From Dinochytrium kinnereticum (taxonomy: Eukaryota; Chytridiomycota; Chytridiomycetes; Chytridiales; Chytridiaceae): a DNA stretch of 52,257 bases. Where the stretch lies: NCBI GenBank assembly GCA_027604005.1, contig JADGJT010000091.1:1-52257 (forward strand), read 5' to 3'. Below, piece by piece: positions 35,377-47,000 of this stretch. Position 1 is the stretch's first letter, and each line of letters begins with the position of its first letter. Both the position numbers and the translations under genes were made by a program. Under the pieces are notes generated by a model. That model worked only from the letters and a program-made list of their open reading frames with translations. It was not told the origin of the DNA and did no database searches.

Positions 35377-36580
35377 TCATAAATCCTCTTTATTTGCCTT
35401 GATTTGTTGTGTGCGGACATCTTTTAAAACTTCGAAGACTGTCATGCTTATCGTTACGCTGGGTGTGACCCATAATACTCGGGCTGCGAGGCCTCTTGTG
35501 AACGCTCTGAAGCCGCCCTCGTTAAGGTACATCTGACGCACGACAGAGAATATCCCACGATCGCTACTGGGTCCGGCAACCTGAATTCGTGTTTTAACTA
35601 CATCAACAACATTTGAGATGGCACCCGCCATGGCGCCTGCAGAAGCAGAAGAAAGGAGGTAGACTGGGAATGGGATTTGAGATGAGAGAGACACGGGATC
35701 TGAGGGCTTGGATGACAGAGCTTGCGAGTTGGAGGTAGGCGAGTTTGGCCTCGTCTTATAGATGGATAAAAGTCTGGCCTTAAGTTGCTCGTATGTAATA
35801 AAATATCTAGTTAGACCGTTAGCGGTGAGAAAAACACGCTATTTACTTACATGACAGTGTATGGAACAAAAACAGCGAGAGATACCCAATATCCTTTGAA
35901 AAGTCCCCCAATCCCCTCATTCTTAAGAATATCCCTGGCTAGTCTCCAAGTTGAAGTGCTTGTTTGACTCGGAGCCCCATAGGAGTCTACCCTAACCTGG
36001 AGCTTACTTTTAAGCACTTCCATTGGCGTCCTTTATCAATCACCCAAGCAAGCAAACAGACTGTAAGTCGTCATATTCACGATGAATTCATCACCAAACT
36101 TTAGAAGACGAAGGCTCACCAGAAAGCTCCACTTATACACTCCGCAATCACTGCTGAACTAGCATGAACAATAAGAGCTGACTCCCCCTTTCCCGCGTGC
36201 TTGCTCCCAAAAAAGCGCTTGAGCGTATCATACGACGTAAGGTAGATGCTGAGCGCTGGAACGGAGAAGAGCAATGAGACTCCGATACCCCGGTAAAGGG
36301 TCGAAACTGGCGCTTGTCGCAGTGCTTGAATCAGCCCCAAGGGCCCCTTAGCATTCTGTATCCGGGTTTTCAAGGTGTCCAACGGGTGGGTTGCGCATCT
36401 TGCAGCTGTTGAATGGCAAGATTTGGGGTGGTTAGTTTCGGCATTGCTGAGCAAAGAAAGACGGGAGACAAGACGTGGAGAAAGTAGACGACCAAAGGCA
36501 GAACAGGACGAGAATGCGAGACTCGCTATCGTGTCATTCGACAGCGCTGAGGTGAAGACGGATCGTGAGGTTGTCGGCAT
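35377..36580 (-). CDS. Mitochondrial carrier family (SLC25) protein
   Basis: Four exons: complement(join(35377..35806,35851..36030,36120..36405,36493..36580)), 327 residues. Three repeats are visible: RCATHPLDTLKTRIQ, TPMEVLKSKLQVR and SNVVDVVKTRIQVAG, each followed by the second helix of the repeat (LYRGIGVSLLFSVPALSIYL; LFKGYWVSLAVFVPYTVM; FTRGLAARVLWVTPSVTISM). In the third repeat the first Pro of Px[DE]xx[KR] is Val. Substrates of the family are metabolites, nucleotides or cofactors across the inner mitochondrial membrane; I cannot assign one. The donor at 36492 (GTCGTC) is weak and was chosen because it joins a hydrophobic helix directly to RCATHPLDT. The stop lies 28 bases from the stop of the convergent Itc1-like gene. 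Confidence 0.85.
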
Positions 36581-36850
36581 GTTTGAATGTCGCCAAATGT
36601 TTCGATCACTTTCGGTACATACGTTGAACACGACTTTATTTTTGTTGTTCCTGACCTCAAAACAACAGAATAAAACGAAAAGAAAGGAAATCACTTCAGC
36701 GGTAAAGGAATGGAATAGCGAAACGATAAACGAATGGAAAGAAAAGAAAATGGAGTGGAAAAAGTATAATGAAACGGAAACTCTGGTATCAAAAGCACAG
36801 TGCTTCCTTCTTATGAATGCGGAGAGTCAAAAACATTAAAAAGATTACAC

Positions 36851-39800
36851 CTAAGCAGGCATAAAAGACTTTGAAGAATCACCAAGGCGAACCCAAGCGC
36901 CGGCTGACGGGATTCCATCCATCAAGGCAAAGAGCATATACTTCCCTGGTGGGGCAACGCCAGCGGTTGGGGGAGCCATTACGCCAACAGATCCATCCAT
37001 CACCGAGGCTTTAGAAGACAGCCAGACCATTCGCTGCCCAGAGTTCTGCCCGGACAAAGATGAAGCAACTCCAGTGTGAACAAGAGAGAATTCGAGCTTG
37101 GGGCCACTGTCGTTGCCACTAAGCATGACAGATCGCAAATCCGCAGCTCGTGTTGATGGCATTCGAGACGTTGGGATAGAGTGGCTCCAACCTTTTGGCA
37201 TCGAGATTCGAACATGAATCTCCTGCCCATACGTCCAATCTTTCGAGTCCAAACTTTCAATATTCGGTCTGGGCTTTCCCGATGTGAGGTAATGGGGCGA
37301 AAAGTATCCGACAGAGGTTTTCTGACTCTGAGTTATATTGGAATCCAGACCCGTTCCAAGAATCATGACCCTTGCATCCGGCAATAGGACTGCACCAGCC
37401 GCATCAAAATCTCTCATAGTATCTAGATGAGGAATCCCTGCCGGATGCCAGGTACCTGATTGAATAGACTTGAATGCCCCAGTATTCGGTAAGAACACCT
37501 CCATGCCTGCACTCCCGATGTACTGCGGTGAAAGGCCTCCAACAGCAAGCACGCTTCCATCTGGAAGCTGAACCGTCGAGCCAAGGGATCTAGGTGCGCT
37601 CATCGAGGTGCTAACTTCCGGATGGACCTCTATCGAAGTCGAAGAATCCTCTAGCAATAGCTTAGAGGCAAACGTACAACTAGATGATGCACTCGCGCTT
37701 TCATTAGGGCTAGTGGCGATTATCTCGCTTCCCCCGCAAACCATTACTACAGGGTTGTAGTTGTCTGAAGGAGAGAGGGGAAGCATAGTCCCAAAGGATC
37801 CATAATGAGTGGTCAATCCTGAAGTAAAGGCACGGTGTGTTGGACTTTGAATCGATGCCGAATTGGGTGGCAGTTTTAAACCTGTTTTGCCGATTCCGCC
37901 CAATACTCCAGTCGAGCCTTGTGCGTCACTGTTGCCAATATATATCTCTCCCGATGGCAAAATGAAGACCAGAGGTGGTGGAATATGATGAGTAGCCACA
38001 ACGACTGTCGAGTGGGTGATATTCTCGGCTTCCAACTGCCGTCTTAATGGGATATTTCGGCCTGCACTGTGATTCACAGTGTCACGCTGCACAACTGGCC
38101 GGGGCACGGTCTCCATCCAACCAGAGGCGAAAGTTCTCTCCATGCTTGAGTTATCCCCCAGACCACCGACAAACAGCAGGTAGCCATCAAGTAGAGGAAC
38201 GGCTGCAGGATGCTCTCGGGGTATCTAGAAAAGAAGAAGACATCGAATGTCATTAGTCAAAAAGCAATATGGGTGGGTGAAACCGTACCCTTAGAGCCAT
38301 AGGGGATCTCTGAGAATCAAAATGCTTCCATTCAAGATCTGAGATGTGACCAGTAGAATTCACAGATCTTCCGATGACGCTTGGCGCAGCGCCTTGTAAA
38401 TATAAACTCCCATCCGACATAGTAACACCTTAACCAAAAGGGAGAAGGGAAACCAGAATATTAGTCTTCACACCCATAATACGAAATCAAGAAAGAATCT
38501 TGCATACCAGCCCCAAAATATGATCTATGATCAACATCAAACTTTCTTAATGAGCCTGACTTAAAGTCGTACTCCATACTCTCGGTAAGCGCTATAAATT
38601 CAGCCTCAGTCCCATTAGGCATGTAAGCAGACTGAACCATAACCACTGCATTTGTATCCGGAATAGCCGAGATCATCCTCAACGTTGGTTTAAATGCTCC
38701 ACCCACAACCGCGGAAGATGAAGCTTCGGCAAAGGGGATAGTACGGTTAACCTCAAACGATCCAGTGTTAATGCCGTCCACAAAAGCAATCCTACGACCA
38801 TAGGGGCCTTCAGAACTGTACGAAGGCGGAAAGACAACCAAAACGGGATTGTTGGTCGTCCCCGAATTTCCATCTCCATGGGAGCTAGGCTCTTCTGCGG
38901 TACTATTAATGCCCCCAAAACGAGGATTACTGTCATGAGATTTCCCAAAGTTCAATAGAAGAAACGCGATTGCAACAATAACGCCTATAAGGATCAGCGC
39001 TGCAATGATACCAAGCCAAACGTAAAGCCTCTTCCGGCGGTCCACTCCTTCCAGTCGCGTCTTCAACCCCTCGTCAGAGCACAGGTTAAGGCCGAGATCT
39101 TCCTTTTGTGGGCCGTCGAATGCAGGCCTTGCTGAAGTCTCCCTGCTCTTGCTGGAGAATACGCTCCTGCACTTCTGTTTCAAGGTATTGGAGCGACGAG
39201 GTGTAGATGGACTGGTCGGTGGAGTTACGAAAAAGCTTGATGCGGATTTCTTTCTATGAATCGAACCAGACTTCAAGGTTTCAGATTTGGCTCTACTGTG
39301 ACTTTTGGAGATAACCGGTGAATTGGAAAGATCGCCGGCAACTGCAAGCCGTAAAGACTGCGATGGCACAGGGGGACTCTCCGGTTGGAGGTTGGTTTGG
39401 AGTACAGTCCATGATCGATCGCCCACTCGGGTCGGCGCCTGATTAAACATCTTTCCGCTCTCTTGCAGCCACGCCGGCGCTGACGAAACCGAAATCAATG
39501 AGCGCGAAGCCCAGACGGGTCGATCCCGGATACCTTTTTCTGCAGCATTGCGTATAATGCTCTCGGCGACAGATCCTTGAGAGCCGTGTGTTGAGATGCT
39601 TCTGACCTGCGGCAAATCCAGTGTCCGCATTTTCGCAACCTGTGGACCAGGGAACTTGGAAACGTCTGAATCCCCTAATGAAGAACTGCCCCCCTTTGCT
39701 AACTTTGAAGCGAAGGAGGAAGCCCTCTGAATCGGAAAAAGATCCGACTCTTGGCGTGATGTGGCTTCAAGCGGCCCCGTAGCTCCTACGGAACTATCAA

Positions 39801-40848
39801 CAGATCTTGGAAACCAATTGCTGACTGATATGTGAGCAAAAGCCCCACTTTGTCGTTTGTGGGACTCCATTCGACTACTTGCTTTTGACGCCCTCTTTTC
39901 ATGCTCTCTCTGCGCGATCAGGTCCTCCACTGCCTTTAAAGCATCGGAGACTTCCAGCTGGTCATGTGGAAGAATGTTCGAATGTCCACCGACCGCGGCC
40001 TCTCGCGGCATGGGAATATTCAAGGTTTTGATAGAACGAATCGGGGGCGATCCAAGGGTCCTAAAACTCATCGTGCGCGGGCGAGGAGATGCAATCGATT
40101 CTGGAGAAGGTGCCTCTTCTTGCAATATGGACGGTCGCTCATTTGACGGGATGCCGAGGAAACTTGGGCATGTCGTAAAGCTCTCGTGAGATGCCTCGCT
40201 CCTCATCGAAAGAACGCCTGGACCACGCAGCATCGTGGAGACAGCCTTTCCTCGCTCCGGAATTCCAAGGTTGCGTATGGTTACTATGCGAGGAGACGGG
40301 ATGGAGCCGTCAGTCGAAAATGCTTTGGAAGAACGGCTAGCAGGCTCCTCCTGAGGACTGCTGGGCTGGCATCTTGACTCAATTTCATTTCCGCAATCAC
40401 TCTTCAGAGAAGCGATAGTGGAACCTCGAGCCGTCTTGAGCACCCAGGTCCCAATCGCGGGGGGTGTGAGATCTAGCATGGTGATTGTGTGAGGGCATGG
40501 CGATAGAATCTGACTTCCGGCTTCCTCATACAGATCTGCTTCTGATAACAAAGGAGAAAGAGGAAGAGCAATTTGGTCATCCCCAAGAGTCCCACTGTTG
40601 TTACTGAGGGATGCGGATCCTCCATGTGATGCGACTCTTGAGGTATCGAAGACTGTCAAAGAGTCCGGGGATGGAGGCCGTTCTTGGAGCAAGGCCTCTG
40701 ATCCCAAAACAACACAGGGACTGACTGCAGAAGATTGCTGCTGGCCTAGAGTCACGGCATCTTGAAGGCTAAGTTCCTGCTGCTGCTCATGGTGGTTGGT
40801 GTCGGCAAATTGAGTCTGAGAGTCGCTTGAAGACTCGCTCTCTGCCAT
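36851..40848 (-). CDS. Type II membrane glyoxal/galactose-oxidase-like protein, active site lost
   Basis: Three exons: complement(join(36851..38224,38289..38428,38472..40848)), 1296 residues. Residues 1-600 or so are cytosolic, disordered and Ser-rich, with repeated MRTLGSPP-like and RTLDLPQVRSIST motifs. A membrane segment follows (LYVWLGIIAALILIGVIVAI, about 610-635), then a beta-propeller of the glyoxal-oxidase type and a C-terminal DUF1929-type domain (VAPPGKYMLFALMDG). Compared with the paralog at 48279-52055, the radical Tyr after KRW is His844, the axial Tyr-His pair is Phe1112-Asp1113, the C-terminal copper His is Ser, and the Cys of the Tyr-Cys bond is not at its place (a Cys three residues on may or may not align). 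Catalysis is unlikely. The start is uncertain: an in-frame open region reaches 41358. Confidence 0.82.
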
Positions 40849-41474
40849 GGTGAGGAGACCTTTGAGAGGGAAAGCCCAAGCTGAATGCCGACTGAAAGGC
40901 AGCGGCTCCCTGAGGCTCGCCCATACGCGTGGCCGTTGAGCACGCAAGGACCGTTGGGTGCTGGCTAGTTCGTGGTGGTCGAAAGGACAAGCATCAGCGT
41001 GTCCCAAAAGGCCCAAATCCGTGACAAACTGTGCCTGTGGCCAGGGCCTGCCGACGACAAGGGCTGGGCTCAAGCCTTGCTTGCGTCGGGGTTTTCCGAC
41101 CTGCCGCCGCATCGTCGCAACAACTCCAGGGTGTGCTTCGCTGCTGCTGCTGCCTGGTGCAGCCAAGGGTGCGGCTGTGGATTCGTCATTGTCCGAAACG
41201 CGAATATTATAGCTCGGCGCCAACCCCACGAGCAAACAAACAACGGCTGACCGAAAGGAGGAAACACGCATGGATTGCCGTGTTGCCGCGGGCAAGCGTG
41301 CCGTCGCGCTCTGCCAGTCAGAGAGAGCAGGAACGTTGGTCGTTCCTGTCTCCCCCACTGCAGCAGCAGCACACTTTGGCTGGCGGACATCAAATCATGC
41401 GGCCCAAAGGTTGACAAGTCCGTTTGCCCACTGTCAAAAAAACGATACGACGCGGAGGGCTGAAGGGCAGCAGC
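40849..41474. other. Divergent promoter region
   Basis: This 626-base region separates the oxidase-like gene (minus) and the F-box gene (plus). It is GC-rich compared with other gaps, and all frames are open for long stretches, so long open frames here mean little. A TATA-like TATAATAT on the minus strand lies at 41204-41211. If that is the promoter of the oxidase-like gene, the 5' leader is over 300 nt and holds an upstream ATG in another frame (near 41185). Confidence 0.5.
41204..41211 (-). promoter_or_regulatory. TATA-like box upstream of the oxidase-like gene
   Basis: TATAATAT on the minus strand within a GC-rich stretch, about 355 bases before the chosen ATG at 40848. It stands out from its surroundings but there is no further support. 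Confidence 0.35.
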
Positions 41475-43247
41475 ATGAAGAGTCCGCTGCCGTTGACGAG
41501 CCCTGCTGGCTGTGCGCAAGAGAAGGACGACGACGGTGTCATGGCCCTATGGTGGAGGCCACTGAGCGCGCCACGACCGCAGGCCGACATGCTTGCCATG
41601 CGTGAGGAGAAGCCGACCCGTGTTCAAGCTGCTAGTCCCGCCACATCTTCACCACACAAGAGGAAGCTCTCGGCTGTTCTTTTGAACATGGCCCATCGCG
41701 GCGCCAACATGTCTCCGGCCTTGCTACCACCCGTGCTATCCTCACCATCAAAGCCTCCCATCAACTCAATTCTCTCACCCCCTTCTCGACGTTGCGAGCA
41801 ACTCCCCACAGAGATTCTCTACATCACCTTTGAGAGCCTAAGCGATCGTCAGGACCTCAGGGCCTGCAGTCTCGTCTGTCGATCTTGGTACCCGATTGCG
41901 CAACGCTGCCAATGGAGAACCATCACAGTCCCAACCCTGACAGCCTTTCACGCCCTTCTTTCCGTCCTGAAAGACAAAAGATACCTCCTACGCTACACCG
42001 TATGCATGCTTCTTCCGTTCTTGGATCATCTCCCCGTTTTTGAGTGCCCAACGACAGAGGCGGCCATTTGGTGGCATGTTGGTAGACTTATAATGGACGC
42101 CCCCCACCTGTCCTTTGTGAGTGGTTTGGAGAAGGCGCCATTGTCTTGTTACGATGTGCTATGCAGGCTGCCCGGCCTGCTTTGCCTGAACTACACGCCG
42201 CAACTACTTCATTCTATGCAGAAGGTCTTAGCGGGCAAAAGGAGTCAGCTTAGAGAGAATTCACTGTTCCCCAAGGTGTTTATGCTCCTTAAAAAAGGAG
42301 ATGACGATCGTGTGTTGGATGCAGTTACGATAGATACCCTGGGGTGTGTTTTACCAAAGTTGGGGGTCTTGGAGATGGCTATTGCTTCGCCTCAGGCTGC
42401 GAGGACCTTTTTTGACGTCGCGTCTCATTCCTGGACCTCCCTTTTCATGCTCACCCTTGAGATCAAGTCCCTCACCCATGTCCCAGCTTTTACAAGCGAT
42501 GGTGTCCTGCCTTCACTTAGAACCCTTAATCTCGTCGTTTTGGATGACAACGACGATAATGACGACACTCTTCTGTCCAGACTCCTCCCACGTTTCCCGA
42601 ACCTGCGAACTTTTGGCGTCGTCTCTGAATCTGGAATTACATCCAACACCTTCCACTTTCTGGCCAAATACTGCCCCCATATTTGCGAGCTTGCTGGAGC
42701 ACTCTCCCCCACATTTTCTATTGTGGATGCTGAAAAGTCTTTTCCAATGCTTAGGCATCTTCATTCTCTTGTGATGGAGATGACGGCCTCCACCGCTGAA
42801 CTGATGGCCAGCATCAATATTACTTCATGGTTTGGCCGTTTGCGCGCATTTCATATGCACCTACCACAGACTTTCGACGATTCGCCATCACACTCACCTA
42901 TGCTGGATCACCTTCTACACATTCTGTCCCAACTTAAAGCTGTGGAGAGGCTGCATATAATTCCAGGTCTTTCTGACTCTGACGCTGATGAAGTATCATG
43001 GCCGCCTGGGATTTTATCGGATGTAAGAACTTTCTGCCCAAATCTCCGTGAGCTAGGTCTCGTGGATGGGATTTGGCCGGCCTCAAGGCTTTTTGAGGTG
43101 AAGTCTTTCATTTCATTGCCCCCAAAGCATTTCAGCCTGTTGTCGTTTCGGCTCTGTCCTGAGATGGAGCGGAGAGATATTGAAATTCACAGACTGAAGT
43201 TGCTCGGGGAAGCAGAGGGTGTCATCCTTGTCGACTTAGTGGATTAG
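41475..43247 (+). CDS. F-box protein with leucine-rich-like C-terminal region, intronless
   Basis: A single open frame of 590 residues starting at MKSPLPLTSPAG. After a disordered Pro/Ser-rich stretch, residues about 107-150 form an F-box: EQLPTEILYITFESLSDR, LRACSLVCRSWYPIAQRCQW. The rest shows irregular leucine-rich segments (LPSLRTLNLVVLDD, FPNLRTFGVVSESG, CPNLRELGLVDG), as in fungal F-box/LRR-like proteins. The F-box should bind Skp1 in an SCF ubiquitin ligase, and the C-terminal part should bind the target, which is unknown. It is the longest gene here without an intron, unlike its many-exon neighbours. The frame is open upstream to 41424 but without an ATG. Confidence 0.8.
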   Translation: MKSPLPLTSPAGCAQEKDDDGVMALWWRPLSAPRPQADMLAMREEKPTRVQAASPATSSPHKRKLSAVLLNMAHRGANMSPALLPPVLSSPSKPPINSILSPPSRRCEQLPTEILYITFESLSDRQDLRACSLVCRSWYPIAQRCQWRTITVPTLTAFHALLSVLKDKRYLLRYTVCMLLPFLDHLPVFECPTTEAAIWWHVGRLIMDAPHLSFVSGLEKAPLSCYDVLCRLPGLLCLNYTPQLLHSMQKVLAGKRSQLRENSLFPKVFMLLKKGDDDRVLDAVTIDTLGCVLPKLGVLEMAIASPQAARTFFDVASHSWTSLFMLTLEIKSLTHVPAFTSDGVLPSLRTLNLVVLDDNDDNDDTLLSRLLPRFPNLRTFGVVSESGITSNTFHFLAKYCPHICELAGALSPTFSIVDAEKSFPMLRHLHSLVMEMTASTAELMASINITSWFGRLRAFHMHLPQTFDDSPSHSPMLDHLLHILSQLKAVERLHIIPGLSDSDADEVSWPPGILSDVRTFCPNLRELGLVDGIWPASRLFEVKSFISLPPKHFSLLSFRLCPEMERRDIEIHRLKLLGEAEGVILVDLVD

Positions 43248-44039
43248 GAATCATCTCTATCGACGTTTCGCATGCACTTCTGAAAGTGTGCATGAAATTT
43301 AAAGCGACCATATACCTACCTCCGTTTTTGCTGTCTCGAATCTATCGTTTATCTCAGATTAGAGAAAAAGTAATTTCTCTGTCGTGGAGAAAATAAAGAA
43401 ATCATGCCAGTATATGATGCCACATTTTTTCTCTCCCTCCTATATTTAGTAGGTCCTTCTCAGAAAAAGTGTACCATATTCTTCTGATGGAGGTGTGTAC
43501 ATAGAAAGAGGAAAGCATTTAGCTGGAAATCGAAACAGCCTATGACTGGCATCAAACATGTAAGAATAAGCAAAAGGCAGTAGTAAAATAGATGTAAAAG
43601 GAGAGTTAAGATATTAGGCTATTTACATAACGGTTAAAAACCAATATAGGAGATAACCGCCACACCCCGCTCCCCCCCCCAAACCCGTAACACTCAATAG
43701 TAAACGATTCAAAGGAGTTAAAGAGAGTCCGCCAAAGGGCATAACAATCTCTCCTACCATTTACATAAATATCCAAGTATCTTTCCGAGACACTTTACAT
43801 CCCCGACCCTAGCGTACCATAGTATCAGTGATAAAATCCGCAGCGTCGTTATTTTTTACCCTCGATAAGACTATGCAGCAGCAATACTATTCATGCACGG
43901 AATAGTATTACCGGCGCAAAGACTTTGCGGATGGGGTATATGCCGAATATCGAGGCTCCAAAACTGCAGCCAATCAACTAAGTCAATTTCTTAAAATGAA
44001 CAAAGGGATGATCCTGCTTACCAGCAACAGATAACCACA
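43248..44039. other. Intergenic region between convergent genes, no gene seen
   Basis: Nearly 800 bases lie between the stop of the F-box gene and the stop of the Dicer-like gene. The sequence is AT-rich with a short C run near 43671-43680. I searched by eye for a tRNA T-loop (GGTTCGA-like) and found none. No long open frame is present. It is longer than other convergent gaps here, so a non-coding RNA cannot be excluded. Confidence 0.5.
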
Positions 44040-47000
44040 TCAAGTCGATGTGATAAGAGAGTCTAGATTCATGGAATTGTCTAAAGCATCAATTCCCGGG
44101 TAGAGACTACCCACCCCATCCAGACGTTCGACGTCGACGGCACTTTGACCAACGCCTGAGATCATCTTAAAACCAACCAATGGCTGATTAGTGGCGGTGG
44201 TCTCCGTCAACTTGCCCTTGACCACAGCGTTAAAGTGTTCCCCCCATTCATTTGGATCAGCGCAGTTGCAAAACACATCGCCGTAAGCTTTGAACTCCTT
44301 AAGATAGGGTACTGCCTTCTTTGCCGCGTCCTTCTGGGCCGCGTTTACTGAGGTTCCCACGCCGACGCCAATGATAATGTCATGCTTAGTAGCGATGCAT
44401 GTGTCCCTGGCCCTGCCTAACGAGCATGAATAACTGAGCGAAGATGCAGACTTAGTGGTTTTTCGCAGTGCCCTCTTGTACAAGGGATAAGATAAAAAAG
44501 ACTGAGTATTCCATACCTAAAATTAACTTCCTTACAAGACAATACATTCGTAATGCCTTTCATCTCGCCCAAATAGCCATTAGGTGGTTCGGCAGGAGCT
44601 GGGTTATCAATATACTCCTCAATCACAAACCACCAAGGATCAATCAAAACCTTATTAATGACACCTTCAACAGCCTCTATGCAGCAACGTGAGTCAAGAA
44701 AAATCGCACCCAAAATAGCCTCAAAACAATCACAGACTATTTTAGGCGCCTTCTTTACCAATGACGAAGAATCCTTGAAATACATTTCAAGCCCCAGGAT
44801 ACGCTTAAGCTCATCCATCTCAGTATTGTCTCTTGTTGACACTGCAGTGGTAGGACGAGCGTACGGGTGGCCAAAATCACGACGTTGCAACTGCCGATTA
44901 TAGTGTTTGCGCCGTCTAGAACCTTGAAGGTAACGAACTGTCTCATAGAGACAATTGCAACCCTCCATGAAAAACGGAAAACTGTTCTCGCAGATCAGTT
45001 GTGTGTGGAAGCCTATAGAGCATGCAGCAACCCCGAGGAATTGATTGGAGCACAGTTTTTGCCTTAAGTGAGCCATGGATTTAGTCGACATATTTTTCTT
45101 GTCAAACACAACTGCTAAAGCATATTCAAGAACAGCATCACCTTTCGAAATAAATGGTAAACAACAGCAGTGAAGACATTCGGGAGAAAGAAAAAAAAGT
45201 AAAGGAAGAAAAAAACAACAAAAAAAAAAACACACGAGGGGGGCAAGATATGCTCACCGAAGAACTCTAGTCGTTGATATTGTGGTCCGCTAGACCCACA
45301 AGAATGCGTTGTTGCCTCAAGTAGTAGGTAAGGATCCTTGAACTCGTACCCCAACATTTCCGCAATCGCCTTAACTCGATCAAAGCGTTTCGCCTCAACA
45401 CGAGTACCTTTGAATACGTGTTTCAAAGCCTCTCGGGGCTGACCACGGAGCATATCCAAGTACTTGCTCCAATCAGCATTTAAACCTTCCCATGCAAGAA
45501 GTCTTTCTGCCGCCGCCGCTGCACCTATTAATCCACTATGAATGAAGCACGCCCCAAAAATCATCGAAACTAATTGCGTGCTCATGGGAAGTTGAACTTT
45601 AAACATGAATGACTCCCATGTAGGTGGAAGCCAAGTCTCTTGAGAAACGACCTGCCCTCCCAACGCCGTGCTAAGTTGGCCCATAACCTCTTGCCGAAAA
45701 AAGTGGGACGGACTCATCAGCTTATTTCGTCCTGCCGTCAAAACCCCCTCATCCTTCAATGGGTAAGTGCAGTATAAATGCAGTCCGGAAACAAGCTTCC
45801 CAAAGCATAATCCGAGAAAGGTGGCGCGCTCTCGATCAATGGAAGAATGCTCCGCTAGAGTGGAGGTTAAATTGAGCATGTGATTTAGAGATAAACACGA
45901 CTCCAGTCGAAACGTGGTCCAAAAATCATGAACGATAATGGAGTGATGAATCGCCCGAATTATCAACGGAAGGTACAGGGCAGAACGTATCAATAGAGTG
46001 GATGGGATTCGCACTGCCTTGCAGAACTGCGGGATTAGGTAGATGAAGGAACCCGCCATTGAATTTTGAGATGTCGCAGATTGGTAAATATTTGGAATAG
46101 GAATGGCTGACAAAAGCGGCTGATCTCTCAAAATCGTGCAGGAGGAGGAATTCGAACGGCTTTTAAAAAACTCTTCAACACTCGGGTGCCCAAAAAAAGG
46201 TGTGGAGTGAGGTCTCCTATCACGTTCGACGCTGAAAACCCTGAAAAAGTCTCCGCATAGGCTGTTCACTACGAGCTCATCACCGAACAATTCAAACAAT
46301 AGCACCGGGTCGTTCACGTTTGTCACATCCTGAACATCCATAACAGAATCCCAGTCAATCACTTTGCTAAAAGGCTCTCCGTTCTGCATGGCCACGAGCG
46401 CCTCCTCTCCACTACTCAATAACGGAACAGGAAGGTAAACAGCGTTGTCCACCGAAAGGCTATAGGGTCTCTTCAAAATAGTAGACCAAAGGGTAGCTCC
46501 ATACTTCATCAAATCATCTATCCTACCCGAAAGCTCCACAGGCCGACAACTGAAGTGCATTCGCAAAGTTGTCACCTCATGATTCAGCATAAACCTGCAA
46601 GCATCCGCAAGACAATCGGGTGGTTTTCCAGGGACGATAAGGCCAATGTCCAGAACACGATTGACATTATGCTCGTCATCGAATTGCAACAAGATCAACC
46701 ATCCTTTTTCTCCGTCCCATCGATCTTGAAACGCAGATGGAATCTTCTGGCCCTCTTCAACGAATTGAAATTTCCCAGGTGGGCGCTGGGATGGTAGATG
46801 TAACATTGCTTTCAGGTTTCCCGAGTCATCGATCCGACATACTATCAATCTAGTGGGTGCTACGGAGCGGCTTAACCCCCTTTACATGCTATTAGTGAGA
46901 ATAAAGACAGGATGGCCCACGTATTTTGAAGCTTTAAACGCGGCACCGTATTGCATGCAAAAATCTTTGGACGCTCTTCAACAGCACAATTTTCAAAATG

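Noticed and set aside
41031..41414. Plus-strand Cys/Arg-rich frames and long frames on both strands upstream of the oxidase-like gene
   Set aside because: The region is GC-rich, so all frames stay open; none has a domain, and it lies between two good divergent genes.
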